Part shown: positions 1-5,582 of the stretch, piece after piece | How the letters are laid out: each line of letters opens with the position of its first letter | Position numbering within the stretch: the stretch's first letter is position 1 | Origin: an uncultured Angelakisella sp. | Lineage (GTDB): Bacteria > Bacillota > Clostridia > Oscillospirales > Ruminococcaceae | Direction: 5' to 3' | Length of the DNA: 10,239 nucleotides | NCBI GenBank assembly: GCA_910585525.1 | Contig: CAJUFR010000068.1 | Span: 1-10,239 of the forward strand | Notes under the pieces: model-generated | What the model was told of the DNA's origin: nothing | Seen by the model: only the letters and a program-made list of their open reading frames with translations | Database searches by the model: none | Translations under genes and position numbers: made by a program

Positions 1-971
1 TCGGTGACGCTCTTGTCGGTGAAGTCGATGTGGCCCTCGGCGTCCAGGGTGACGTTCTCCAGCAGGGCGTTGCGCTTGATGGCGCCGTAGATGTCGGGCT
101 CGGATTCCTTGTCCAGGTTGATGACCTTGGCGTAGCAGCCGCCCTCAAAGTTAAAGACGCCGTTGTCGTCCCAGCCGTGCTCGTCGTCGCCGATGAGGAG
201 ACGCTTGGGATCGGTGGAAAGGGTGGTCTTGCCGGTGCCGGAAAGGCCGAAGAAGATGGCGGTGTTCTCCCCGTTCATATCGGTGTTGGCGGAGCAGTGC
301 ATGGAGGCGATGCCCCGGAGGGGGAGGTAGTAGTTCATCATGGAGAACATTCCCTTTTTCATCTCGCCGCCGTACCAGGTGTTGACGATGACCTGCTCCC
401 GGCTGGTGATGTTGAACATAGCGGCGGTCTCGGAGTGGAGGCCCAGTTCCTGGTAGTTCTCCACCTTGGCCTTGGAGGCGTTGTAGACCACGAAGTCGGG
501 CTCAAAGTTCTCCAGTTCCTCGGCGGTGGGACGGATGAACATGTTCTTGACAAAGTGAGCCTGCCAGGCCACCTCCATGATGAAGCGGATGGCCATGCGG
601 GTGTCGGCGTTGGTGCCGCAGAAGGCGTCAACGACAAAGAGACGCTTGCCGGAAAGTTCCTTGATGGCGATGTCCTTGACCACTCTCCAGGCTTCCTCGC
701 TGGCGGGGTGGTTGTCGTTCTTGTACTCGTCGCTGGTCCACCAGACGGTGTCCTTGGAGTTTTCGTCCATGACGATGAACTTGTCCTTGGGGGAACGGCC
801 GGTGTAGATGCCGGTCATGACGTTGACAGCGCCCAGTTCGCTGAGCTGGCCGCGCTCAAAGCCTTCCAGCTCGGGCTTCAACTCCTCTTCAAACAGCTGC
901 TCAAAGGAGGGGTTGTAGACGATCTCGGTGGTGCCGGTGATGCCGTACTTGGTCAGGTCCAGTTTTGCCAT
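1..971 (-). CDS. pckA: phosphoenolpyruvate carboxykinase (ATP), N-terminal part, cut by window edge
   Basis: Cytosolic enzyme that interconverts oxaloacetate plus ATP and phosphoenolpyruvate plus CO2 plus ADP. In anaerobes it works in gluconeogenesis or in CO2-fixing fermentation. The minus-strand frame starts at ATG 971-969 (MAKLDLTKYGITGTTEIVYN) and stays open for 323 residues to the left edge. The family is usually about 530-540 residues, so the C-terminal 40% is missing. Visible family motifs are TGRSPKDK (about 57-64, substrate-binding Arg59), YGGEMKKG (200-207, metal/substrate Lys), MHCSAN with His225, the P-loop GLSGTGKTTLS (242-252) and the second nucleotide-binding motif LIGDDEHGW (259-267). 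All key residues expected in this part are present. A purine-rich AAAGAGG lies about 10 nt before the start. The gene is divergent from tsaD. The long plus-strand frame over the same DNA is a GC-rich shadow. Identification is very secure. Confidence 0.97.
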   Translation of the reverse strand, partial: MAKLDLTKYGITGTTEIVYNPSFEQLFEEELKPELEGFERGQLSELGAVNVMTGIYTGRSPKDKFIVMDENSKDTVWWTSDEYKNDNHPASEEAWRVVKDIAIKELSGKRLFVVDAFCGTNADTRMAIRFIMEVAWQAHFVKNMFIRPTAEELENFEPDFVVYNASKAKVENYQELGLHSETAAMFNITSREQVIVNTWYGGEMKKGMFSMMNYYLPLRGIASMHCSANTDMNGENTAIFFGLSGTGKTTLSTDPKRLLIGDDEHGWDDNGVFNFEGGCYAKVINLDKESEPDIYGAIKRNALLENVTLDAEGHIDFTDKSVT

Positions 972-1021
972 GTTCGATCAACCTCTTTCTTACCAATTTT
1001 GGGGACTGCAAGGGGATTTTT

Positions 1022-1048
1022 CTGGGGAAAAGAACCAAATTACCCCAG
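1022..1048. repeat. inverted repeat in the pckA leader (hairpin with T tract on the plus strand)
   Basis: CTGGGG at 1022-1027 pairs perfectly with CCCCAG at 1043-1048 across a 15-nt AT-rich loop. On the plus strand TTTTTT follows immediately, the form of a weak intrinsic terminator, although no plus-strand gene lies upstream. On the minus strand it would be a hairpin in the pckA leader between the candidate -10 and the ribosome binding site, or a DNA operator. The role is not known. Confidence 0.4.
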
Positions 1049-1064
1049 TTTTTTACCGTTACCC

Positions 1065-1070
1065 ATTATA
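1065..1070 (-). promoter_or_regulatory. candidate -10 box for pckA
   Basis: Read on the minus strand this is TATAAT, a perfect -10 hexamer about 94 nt upstream of the pckA start. No convincing -35 hexamer lies 16-18 nt further upstream, so the promoter may depend on an activator or the match may be chance. If used, it gives a leader of roughly 85-90 nt that contains the inverted repeat at 1022-1048. Confidence 0.4.
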
Positions 1071-1164
1071 AACCATTTCCCTTGGGATTTCTATAGACGA
1101 TTTGTTAAAAAATAGGCGACACCCCCGAAGAAATTCAGACTTTTTTCCGGGACGGCAAAAACAG

Positions 1165-1193
1165 TTGCCACCGGTGGCGTTTTGTACTATGAT
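1165..1193 (+). promoter_or_regulatory. sigma-A type promoter for tsaD
   Basis: TTGCCA (1165-1170) and TATGAT (1188-1193) are separated by exactly 17 bp, matching the housekeeping consensus at 10 of 12 positions. Transcription would begin near 1200, giving a leader of about 44 nt before the tsaD ATG at 1244. The in-frame TTG at 1193 overlaps the -10 box and so cannot be the start codon of a transcript made here. Confidence 0.75.
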
Positions 1194-1243
1194 TGAGGTA
1201 TATCACGGCGGCAGCCCCGCCGGAGGGAAGGAGCCCAAAGTTT

Positions 1244-2254
1244 ATGAAACTGCTTTCCATCGAATCCTCCTGCGACGAGACCGCCGCCGCCGTGGTGGAG
1301 GACGGGCGGCGGGTGCTGTCCTCGGTCATCGATTCCCAGGTGCGGGAGCACCAGGTCTACGGCGGCGTGGTGCCGGAGATCGCCAGCCGACGCCACACCG
1401 AAAACATCGTGGGGACCACCCGCCTGGCCCTGGAGCAGGCGGGACTGGCCCTGCCGGAGGTGGACGCCATCGCCGTCACCGCCGCCCCGGGGCTTATCGG
1501 GGCGGTGCTGGTGGGGGTGAACTTCGCCAAGGGGCTGGCCCTGGCGGCGGGGAAGCCCCTGGTGCCGGTGCACCACATCCGGGGGCACGTGGCGGCCAAC
1601 TACATCACCTGGCCCGGCCTGGAGCCCCCCTTCCTCTGCCTTATCGTCTCCGGGGGGCACAGCCACATCGTCCGGGTGGAGGACTACACCACCTACCGCA
1701 TCCTGGGCCGCACCCAGGACGACGCCGCCGGGGAAGCCTTTGACAAGGCCGCCCGGAGCGTGGGCCTGCCCTACCCCGGCGGGGTGGCCCTGGACCGTGT
1801 CAGCCGGGGCGGCGACCCGGAGCGATATCCCCTGCCCACCCCCCACACGGCGGGGAAGTATGACTTCAGCTTCTCCGGGCTCAAGACCGCCGTCATCAAC
1901 CTCAGCCACAACGCCGCCCAGAAGGGGGAGACCCTCTCCACGGAGGACCTGGCCGCCAGCTTCTGCCACAAGGTCAGCGGCATCCTGTGGGACAAGCTGG
2001 AGGCCGCCGCCCGGGACACCGGGGAGAGCCGTGTCGCCATCGCCGGGGGGGTCAGCGCCAACAGCTGGCTGCGGGAACGGGCGGAACAGGGCTGCCGGCA
2101 GAACGGCTGGCAGCTGTACATGCCGGAACTGCCCCTCTGCGGTGACAACGCCGCCATGATCGGGGCCCAGGGGTACTACGAGTTGTTGGCGGGGAACACC
2201 GCCGGCATGGACCTGAACGGCCGGCCTTATATGGAGATCGACAGTAAGTTCTAA
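1244..2254 (+). CDS. tsaD: tRNA N6-adenosine threonylcarbamoyltransferase TsaD
   Basis: Transfers the threonylcarbamoyl group from threonylcarbamoyl-AMP to A37 of ANN-decoding tRNAs, forming t6A. In bacteria it works in a complex with TsaB and TsaE, neither of which is in this window. The 336-residue product has the usual family length of about 340. It opens with MKLLSIESSCDETAAAVVED, the typical ASKHA ATPase start. The metal ligands are visible as H111 and H115 in HHIRGH and D301 in LCGDNAAMIG. Other signatures are SGGHSHI (136-142), DDAAGEAFDKAAR (159-171), DFSFSGLKTAV (207-217) and AIAGGVSAN (265-273). The start at 1244 is chosen because GGAGGGAAGGA (1222-1232) precedes it, conservation begins there, and the longer TTG start falls inside the promoter. 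It is first in a group with the DUF1963 gene, 16 nt downstream. Confidence 0.97.
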   Translation: MKLLSIESSCDETAAAVVEDGRRVLSSVIDSQVREHQVYGGVVPEIASRRHTENIVGTTRLALEQAGLALPEVDAIAVTAAPGLIGAVLVGVNFAKGLALAAGKPLVPVHHIRGHVAANYITWPGLEPPFLCLIVSGGHSHIVRVEDYTTYRILGRTQDDAAGEAFDKAARSVGLPYPGGVALDRVSRGGDPERYPLPTPHTAGKYDFSFSGLKTAVINLSHNAAQKGETLSTEDLAASFCHKVSGILWDKLEAAARDTGESRVAIAGGVSANSWLRERAEQGCRQNGWQLYMPELPLCGDNAAMIGAQGYYELLAGNTAGMDLNGRPYMEIDSKF

Positions 2255-2270
2255 TTAAGGAGGAGTAAAT

Positions 2271-3164
2271 ATGGACCACCAGCAAGCCCTGGAACGGGCC
2301 CTGGCGGAGGCGATGAAAGGCTGTCTCCGCATCCAGTACCACCCGGGGGAGAAGCCCTCCCGGATAGGGGCCAGCAAGTTCGGCGGCAGGCCCCACCTTC
2401 CGGCGGGGTTCGCCTGGCCCTGGTACCATGGGGAGACGCTGTATTATGACGGGAAGAACTTCACCAAGGTCCCCGTCCACCGCCCCTTGTCCTTCCTCTG
2501 CCAGATCGACCTGGCGGAGGCGGCGCCCCTGGACAAGACGGGACTGCTGCCCAAAAGCGGGCTGCTCAGCTTCTTCTATGAGTTGGACAGCCAGCCCTGG
2601 GGATACGACCCTGGCCACAAGGGTGCCGCTAAGGTCTGCTGGACCCCGGCGGAGGAGACGCTGGTGGAGACAGACTTCCCCCCGGAGATGGAGGAGGATC
2701 TCCACCTGCCGGAGCAGACCATCACCCTGACGGCGGCTGCCAGCCTGCCCTCCTGGGACGACCTGGACGGCCAGGCCCCGGCCCTGGCGGAACTGCTGGG
2801 GAAGGACGATGACAGTTACCACCGCTACCAGGCGCTGGCCGAGGAACGGGGCTGCTGCTGGGAGTACGACAGCCATCTGCTGGGCTGGCCCGACCTGATC
2901 CAAAACCCCATGGGACCGGAGTGCGAGCAGGTGGCCCGGGGGTACTCCCTCGGCCACGGGCTGCCCCCCATCCCCCCGGAGGAGAAGGAGGAGATCGAAG
3001 CCGCCGCCGGCGACTGGGTGCTGCTGTTCCAGATGGGGACGGTGGAGGATGAGGATTTTGAACTGATGTGGGGGGACTGCGGCTGCATCTACTTCTGGAT
3101 CAAAAAGCAGGACCTGGCGGCGGGGAATTTTGACAGGGTCTGGCTGATCTTACAATGTGGCTGA
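2271..3164 (+). CDS. DUF1963 (YwqG-like) family protein
   Basis: A 297-residue soluble protein with no signal peptide or membrane segment. Features resembling the DUF1963/YwqG family are SKFGGRPHLPAGFAWP (about 36-51), the PLSFLCQIDLAE strand (about 71-82), GLLSFFYEL (about 97-105), GWPDLIQNPM (about 205-214) and a C-terminal block with WVLLFQMGT, WGDCGCIYFWI and LILQC. The biochemical function of the family is not established. Many members are encoded near polymorphic-toxin or immunity genes, but nothing like that is visible here. The start has an excellent AAGGAGGAG (2257-2265) 5 nt before ATG. It lies 16 nt after tsaD with no terminator between, so co-transcription is likely. GC content and codon use match its neighbours. 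The family call is fairly secure; the role is unknown. Confidence 0.85.
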   Translation: MDHQQALERALAEAMKGCLRIQYHPGEKPSRIGASKFGGRPHLPAGFAWPWYHGETLYYDGKNFTKVPVHRPLSFLCQIDLAEAAPLDKTGLLPKSGLLSFFYELDSQPWGYDPGHKGAAKVCWTPAEETLVETDFPPEMEEDLHLPEQTITLTAAASLPSWDDLDGQAPALAELLGKDDDSYHRYQALAEERGCCWEYDSHLLGWPDLIQNPMGPECEQVARGYSLGHGLPPIPPEEKEEIEAAAGDWVLLFQMGTVEDEDFELMWGDCGCIYFWIKKQDLAAGNFDRVWLILQCG

Positions 3165-3171
3165 AAGCCCC

Positions 3172-3202
3172 TTGACTCTGACACGGTGGCAGGGTGTATC
3201 CT
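3172..3202 (+). promoter_or_regulatory. MerR-type promoter with operator in a 19-bp spacer
   Basis: TTGACT (3172-3177) and TATCCT (3197-3202) are separated by 19 bp, the overlong spacer typical of promoters that MerR-family activators untwist. The spacer region carries a 21-bp dyad at 3175-3195 centred on G3185, running from ACTCTGACAC to GTGGCAGGGT, in which 8 of 10 pairs are complementary. Transcription would start near 3209, just before the AGGGAGGG ribosome binding site of the GyrI-like gene. The combination of spacer length and dyad makes a MerR-family site likely. The regulator itself is not in the window. Confidence 0.75.
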
Positions 3203-3230
3203 ATGGGAAAACACCAGGGAGGGAACAAAG

Positions 3231-3863
3231 ATGGCTTTTGATTTTAAGAAGGAATACCGGGAATTTTATCTGCCAAAGGATGCCCCGGAGCTGGTCACCA
3301 TCCCCCGGATGAACTACGTCGCCGTCCGGGGGGAGGGGGACCCCAACCAGCCCGGCGGGGCCTACCAGCAGGCCATGGGCATCCTCTACGGGGTGGCCTT
3401 CACCCTCAAGATGAGCCCCAAAGCGGGACATGAGATCGCCGGTTTTTTCCAGTACGTGGTGCCGCCCTTGGAGGGCTTCTGGTGGCAGGAGGGCCGGGAG
3501 GGGATCGACCCCCGGGACAAGGCCGCCTTCCGGTGGATCTCCGTCATCCGGTTGCCGGATTTCATCGGCCCCAGTGACTTCGCCTGGGCGGTGGAGACCG
3601 CCACCCGGAAGAAGAAGCAGGACTTTTCCCCGGCGGAGTTCCTCACCCTGGAGGAGGGGCTCTGCGTCCAGATGATGCACCACGGCCCCTTCGACACCGA
3701 GGCGGCATCCCTGGCCCGGATGGACGCATTTATCCAGGAGCAGGGGTACGAAAACGACCTGGGCGGCGGGCGACTCCACCACGAGATATACCTCTCCGAC
3801 GCCCGGAAGGTCCCCCCGGAGCGGTGGAGGACGGTGCTGCGGCACCCTGTTCGTTTGGCTTAA
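3231..3863 (+). CDS. GyrI-like small-molecule-binding domain protein (COG4832-like)
   Basis: A 210-residue soluble protein resembling the stand-alone GyrI-like group (PF06445/COG4832): MAFDFKKEYREFYLPKDAPE, then the IPRMNYVAVRGEGDPNQPGG segment, ILYGVAFTLKM, VVPPLEGFWW and a late LHHEIYLSD strand. GyrI-like (SOUL/BmrR C-terminal) folds bind hydrophobic or cationic small molecules, and the WW and E residues in PLEGFWWQEG suit an aromatic ligand pocket. No HTH domain is present, so it is not itself a BmrR-type regulator. The ATG at 3231 is chosen because AGGGAGGG (3216-3223) lies 7 nt upstream and conserved sequence begins there. A GTG at 3186 would extend the frame but lies inside the MerR-type promoter. 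Regulation by a MerR-family activator responding to a ligand or drug is inferred. A ligand-scavenging or hydrolysing role is possible but unproven. Confidence 0.85.
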   Translation: MAFDFKKEYREFYLPKDAPELVTIPRMNYVAVRGEGDPNQPGGAYQQAMGILYGVAFTLKMSPKAGHEIAGFFQYVVPPLEGFWWQEGREGIDPRDKAAFRWISVIRLPDFIGPSDFAWAVETATRKKKQDFSPAEFLTLEEGLCVQMMHHGPFDTEAASLARMDAFIQEQGYENDLGGGRLHHEIYLSDARKVPPERWRTVLRHPVRLA

Positions 3864-3878
3864 AAGGAGTTTTGGGAG

Positions 3879-4184
3879 ATGGATAAACCACGGGTCTATG
3901 TCGATCTAAACGAAATGGTCACGGATGATATCGTGCTGTTATCAAAAGACGACACCAAGGCTGACAGCATGGGCAACAGCATCACGTTTTATGAAGGGAT
4001 GCCGGTCAGCCTGTATTCCGATGACGAGTCTGACAGCGGGGAAACGGACAATTTGATCTTTGAAGGTACAGCCATAAAGTATGATCTGAGGACTTATCCC
4101 AGATGGGAGGATGTAAAATGGTGCGCTCGCTTTGATCGGGATAGCCTTTTGCATGGATCTGATATCAGGCAAAAGATGTTTTGA
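3879..4184 (+). CDS. small hypothetical protein
   Basis: A 101-residue acidic soluble protein with no signal peptide, no membrane segment and no domain that I can name. It opens MDKPRVYVDLNEMVTDDIVL and has a middle segment rich in Asp, Ser and Glu (YSDDESDSGETDN). The C-terminal half has aromatic pairs (YPRWEDVKWCARFDRD). AAAAGGAG (3862-3869) lies 9 nt before the ATG and the gene begins 15 nt after the GyrI-like gene, so it is probably translated from the same transcript. Its base composition is clearly lower in GC than the genes on both sides, which suggests later acquisition. I recall similar small proteins in gut Firmicutes, but none with a known function. Confidence 0.7.
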   Translation: MDKPRVYVDLNEMVTDDIVLLSKDDTKADSMGNSITFYEGMPVSLYSDDESDSGETDNLIFEGTAIKYDLRTYPRWEDVKWCARFDRDSLLHGSDIRQKMF

Positions 4185-4203
4185 TGGACCTTGTCGTCAG
4201 CTG

Positions 4204-4223
4204 ATGTAAAGACCTCTTGACAT
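4204..4223. promoter_or_regulatory. operator O1 over the -35 box
   Basis: The arms ATGTAAAG (4204-4211) and CTTGACAT (4216-4223) form a dyad with a 4-nt centre and one mismatch. The right arm contains the -35 hexamer TTGACA. It is nearly the reverse complement of O2 at 4247-4266. The likely ligand is the XRE-type regulator at 4617-4820, by inference from layout. Confidence 0.7.
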
Positions 4224-4245
4224 CTTGGTCCTTTTTTGATATCCT
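4217..4245 (+). promoter_or_regulatory. promoter of the membrane protein/XRE operon
   Basis: TTGACA (4217-4222) and TATCCT (4240-4245) are spaced by exactly 17 bp, and the -35 is perfect. Transcription would start near 4252, leaving a leader of about 30 nt with AGGAGGGG (4268-4275) 6 nt before the first start codon. The promoter is embedded between the two operator dyads, which indicates repression by steric block. Confidence 0.85.
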
Positions 4246-4270
4246 AATGTCAAGAAATCTTTACATTAGG
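4243..4270. promoter_or_regulatory. operator O2 over the transcription start
   Basis: A 28-bp dyad with 12-bp arms and a 4-nt AAAT centre; 11 of 12 arm pairs match, with the mismatch at C4251. The core is ATGTCAAG (4247-4254) and CTTTACAT (4259-4266), the same half-sites as O1 in opposite order. It overlaps the end of the -10 box, the expected start site and the beginning of the ribosome binding site. Its centre is 43 bp from that of O1, close to four helical turns, so bound proteins would sit on the same face of the DNA. Confidence 0.75.
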
Positions 4271-4281
4271 AGGGGATCATC

Positions 4282-4620
4282 ATGCGCAAACCGGATGAGA
4301 TGGAGCGGCAGATCATCGCCAGGGCCCAGCGGAACGGGTATCTTTTCCTGGTGGCTTCTCTGCTGGCCTGGAGCCTGTACGAAAGCTGGGCGGTCTACCG
4401 GTACCGTGACCCGCTGGACCTGCGGCCCTGCGCCCTGCTGGGGCTGGCGGTGCTGGTCCAGGGCTTCTCCCAGCTGGTACTGGCCCGGCGGGCGGTGACA
4501 GGGGACCCGGATTCCCACGAGACCGGCCCCCTGGTCAAGCTGGTGGTGATGGCCTGCGCCGTGGCGGCCGTTATCGCCACCGCCGTGGCGGCGCTGGTGA
4601 TGCTGGGGGTCCCGGGATGA
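4282..4620 (+). CDS. small membrane protein, first gene of the XRE operon
   Basis: A 112-residue protein with a charged N-terminus (MRKPDEMERQIIARAQRNG) and three predicted membrane helices at about 20-39, 50-69 and 84-110. No enzymatic motif is visible and I cannot assign a named family with confidence. Small proteins of this type are often encoded beside XRE-family regulators in Firmicutes. The start is set by AGGAGGGG (4268-4275). The stop codon overlaps the regulator start in an ATGA (4617-4620), so translation of the two is coupled. Expression is probably under the regulator encoded next to it, through O1 and O2. A role in sensing, or in tuning the regulator from the membrane, is a guess. 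Confidence 0.85.
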   Translation: MRKPDEMERQIIARAQRNGYLFLVASLLAWSLYESWAVYRYRDPLDLRPCALLGLAVLVQGFSQLVLARRAVTGDPDSHETGPLVKLVVMACAVAAVIATAVAALVMLGVPG

Positions 4621-4820
4621 AAAACCGCATCCGGGAACTGCGCAAGGCCATGGGCAGCCGCCAGGAGGACCTGGCCACGGCGGTGGGGGTCTCCCGCCAG
4701 ACCATCATCGCCATCGAAAACGACAAGTACGACCCCACCCTGGCCCTGGCCATGCGGCTGGCCCGCCACCTGGGGACCACCGTGGAGGAACTGTTCACAC
4801 TGGAGGAGGACTGGCTATGA
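4617..4820 (+). CDS. XRE/Cro-type helix-turn-helix regulator (YgzD/YozG-like)
   Basis: A 67-residue protein that is almost wholly a Cro/C1-type helix-turn-helix domain. It begins MKNRIRELRKAMGSRQEDLA, with the HTH at about 15-37 (recognition helix around SRQTIIAIENDK) and the typical YDPTLALAMRLARHL and VEELFTLEEDW continuation. There is no sensor domain, so it would act as a dimer that binds palindromic DNA. It lies between two membrane protein genes with ATGA overlaps on both sides (4617-4620 and 4817-4820). The two dyads around the operon promoter are of the right size for such a dimer, so autorepression is the simplest reading. The signal that relieves it is not evident. The family assignment is secure; the regulatory target is inferred. 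Confidence 0.93.
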   Translation: MKNRIRELRKAMGSRQEDLATAVGVSRQTIIAIENDKYDPTLALAMRLARHLGTTVEELFTLEEDWL

Positions 4821-5137
4821 AAAGGAAACTTGGCCCCCTGTGGCCCTACATCGCTATGATGACCACCATTTTTTACCTGCTGCCCCTGCTGGCCCGGGAC
4901 ACCGGCAGCGGGATGCTGCTGATGCTCTGCGTCATGCCCCTGGCGGCGCTGCTCGCCGGGGTGGCTCACGGGGCGCGCCGCGGGTTCTCCCTCTGGCTGC
5001 CGGTGGCGGCGCTGCTGCTGTTTTTGCCCACCATCCCGCTTTTCTACAACTGGACCGCCTGGCCCTACGCCGTCGTCTATGCCCTGTTCGTGCTGGCAGG
5101 GATGGGGGTGGGGCGGTTGTTTTACGGGCGGAGGTAA
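4817..5137 (+). CDS. small membrane protein, third gene of the XRE operon
   Basis: A 106-residue highly hydrophobic protein starting MKRKLGPLWPYIAMMTTIFY. Four membrane helices are expected at about 9-25, 32-52, 58-76 and 82-102, with short Arg-rich loops (GARRG) and a basic tail (GRR) that put the termini on the cytoplasmic side. It has no recognisable catalytic residues and I do not know a named family for it. Its start overlaps the regulator stop in an ATGA, so it depends on translation through the regulator gene. It ends just before the csoR promoter, with no clear terminator between, so some read-through into the copper operon is possible. Confidence 0.83.
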   Translation: MKRKLGPLWPYIAMMTTIFYLLPLLARDTGSGMLLMLCVMPLAALLAGVAHGARRGFSLWLPVAALLLFLPTIPLFYNWTAWPYAVVYALFVLAGMGVGRLFYGRR

Positions 5138-5146
5138 GGAGGCCCC

Positions 5147-5175
5147 TTGACAAAACTCCACCTCCATGGTATACT
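5147..5175 (+). promoter_or_regulatory. promoter of the csoR-copZ-copA-sfsA operon
   Basis: TTGACA (5147-5152) and TATACT (5170-5175) with exactly 17 bp between them give 11 of 12 consensus positions. Transcription would start near 5182, giving a leader of about 66 nt rich in C and G tracts. It starts 10 nt after the preceding gene. Such a strong core promoter suits an operon held off by a repressor. Confidence 0.88.
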
Positions 5176-5209
5176 ATCCCCAGAACACACCCCCCGGGGG
5201 TGGGGTATC
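5168..5209. promoter_or_regulatory. candidate CsoR operator region
   Basis: CsoR operators are GC-rich imperfect inverted repeats built from ATACCC-like and GGGTAT-like half-sites. Here ATACTATCCCC (5171-5181) faces GGGGTGGGGTAT (5197-5208), with a perfect CCCCCGGGGG (5191-5200) between. The region covers the -10 box and the expected start site, where a repressor would block transcription. The exact boundaries cannot be fixed by eye. Confidence 0.5.
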
Positions 5210-5247
5210 TGCCCCGCCGGGGACGACGGGAGAAAGGAGGGAGATCA

Positions 5248-5520
5248 ATGCAGGCTGATCCCAACAAGATCGCCCGGTTGCTGCGCACCGCCCAGGGGCA
5301 GCTGGAGGGTATCCTAAAGATGGTGGAGGAGGACCGCTACTGCCTGGATATCTCGGGGCAGATCATGGCGGCGGACGCCATCCTCCGCCGGGCGAACCGG
5401 GAGGTCCTACAAGCCCACCTGGACCGCTGCGTCCTGGAGGCGGTGGAGAGCGGCGACCGGGAAATGGCCCGGGAGAAGCTGGCCGAACTGGCCGGCGTGC
5501 TGGAAAAGCTGATGAAATGA
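5248..5520 (+). CDS. csoR: copper-sensing transcriptional repressor CsoR
   Basis: A 90-residue all-helical metal-sensing repressor of the CsoR/RcnR family. Apo-protein binds the operon promoter and Cu(I) binding releases it. The Cys-His-Cys copper ligands are visible as C32 (RYCLDIS), H57 and C61 (LQAHLDRCV), with the family spacing of 24 residues and then 3. Tyr31 next to the first Cys also fits the copper-sensing branch. The N-terminal KIARLLRTAQGQLEGILKMV helix is typical. ATG 5248 follows AAAGGAGGG with proper spacing. A much longer overlapping frame from 4840 runs through the previous gene and the promoter, so it is not the start. It is first in the operon with copZ, copA and sfsA and is probably autoregulated. 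FrmR- or RcnR-type sensing is unlikely because the C-H-C set and the neighbours are those of copper. Confidence 0.95.
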   Translation: MQADPNKIARLLRTAQGQLEGILKMVEEDRYCLDISGQIMAADAILRRANREVLQAHLDRCVLEAVESGDREMAREKLAELAGVLEKLMK

Positions 5521-5530
5521 CCGCAAAAGC

Positions 5531-5548
5531 GGGGATACCATCCCCAGA
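5531..5548. repeat. hairpin and second copy of the csoR promoter motif
   Basis: GGGGAT (5531-5536) and ATCCCC (5540-5545) form a perfect 6-bp stem around ACC. The 17-nt stretch 5532-5548 (GGGATACCATCCCCAGA) matches 5168-5184 at the csoR promoter in 15 of 17 positions. It lies between the csoR stop and copZ, 35 nt before the copZ start. A secondary CsoR binding site or an RNA hairpin acting on copZ expression are both possible. Confidence 0.5.
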
Positions 5549-5582
5549 CTTTGCCAATATTACAGAAAGAAGGTTTTTTAAG

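Noticed and set aside
30..1115. 361-codon open frame on the plus strand over the pckA region
   Set aside because: It is the antisense shadow of pckA in GC-rich DNA; the minus frame has all the PckA motifs and a ribosome binding site, while this one is a low-complexity Gly/Val/Leu/His product.
4159..4168. Perfect 10-bp palindrome CTGATATCAG near the end of the small orphan gene
   Set aside because: It is short, lies inside coding sequence and has no promoter or second copy nearby; expected by chance.
4840..5520. 226-codon frame that would extend csoR far upstream
   Set aside because: It runs through another gene in the wrong frame and through the csoR promoter; the 90-residue CsoR from 5248 has family length and a strong ribosome binding site.
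5517..5582. Upstream ATG for copZ giving an ATGA overlap with csoR
   Set aside because: The added 22 residues are unlike the HMA family and would be translated through a hairpin. ATG 5583 begins the domain and has its own ribosome binding site. The overlap start is not wholly excluded.
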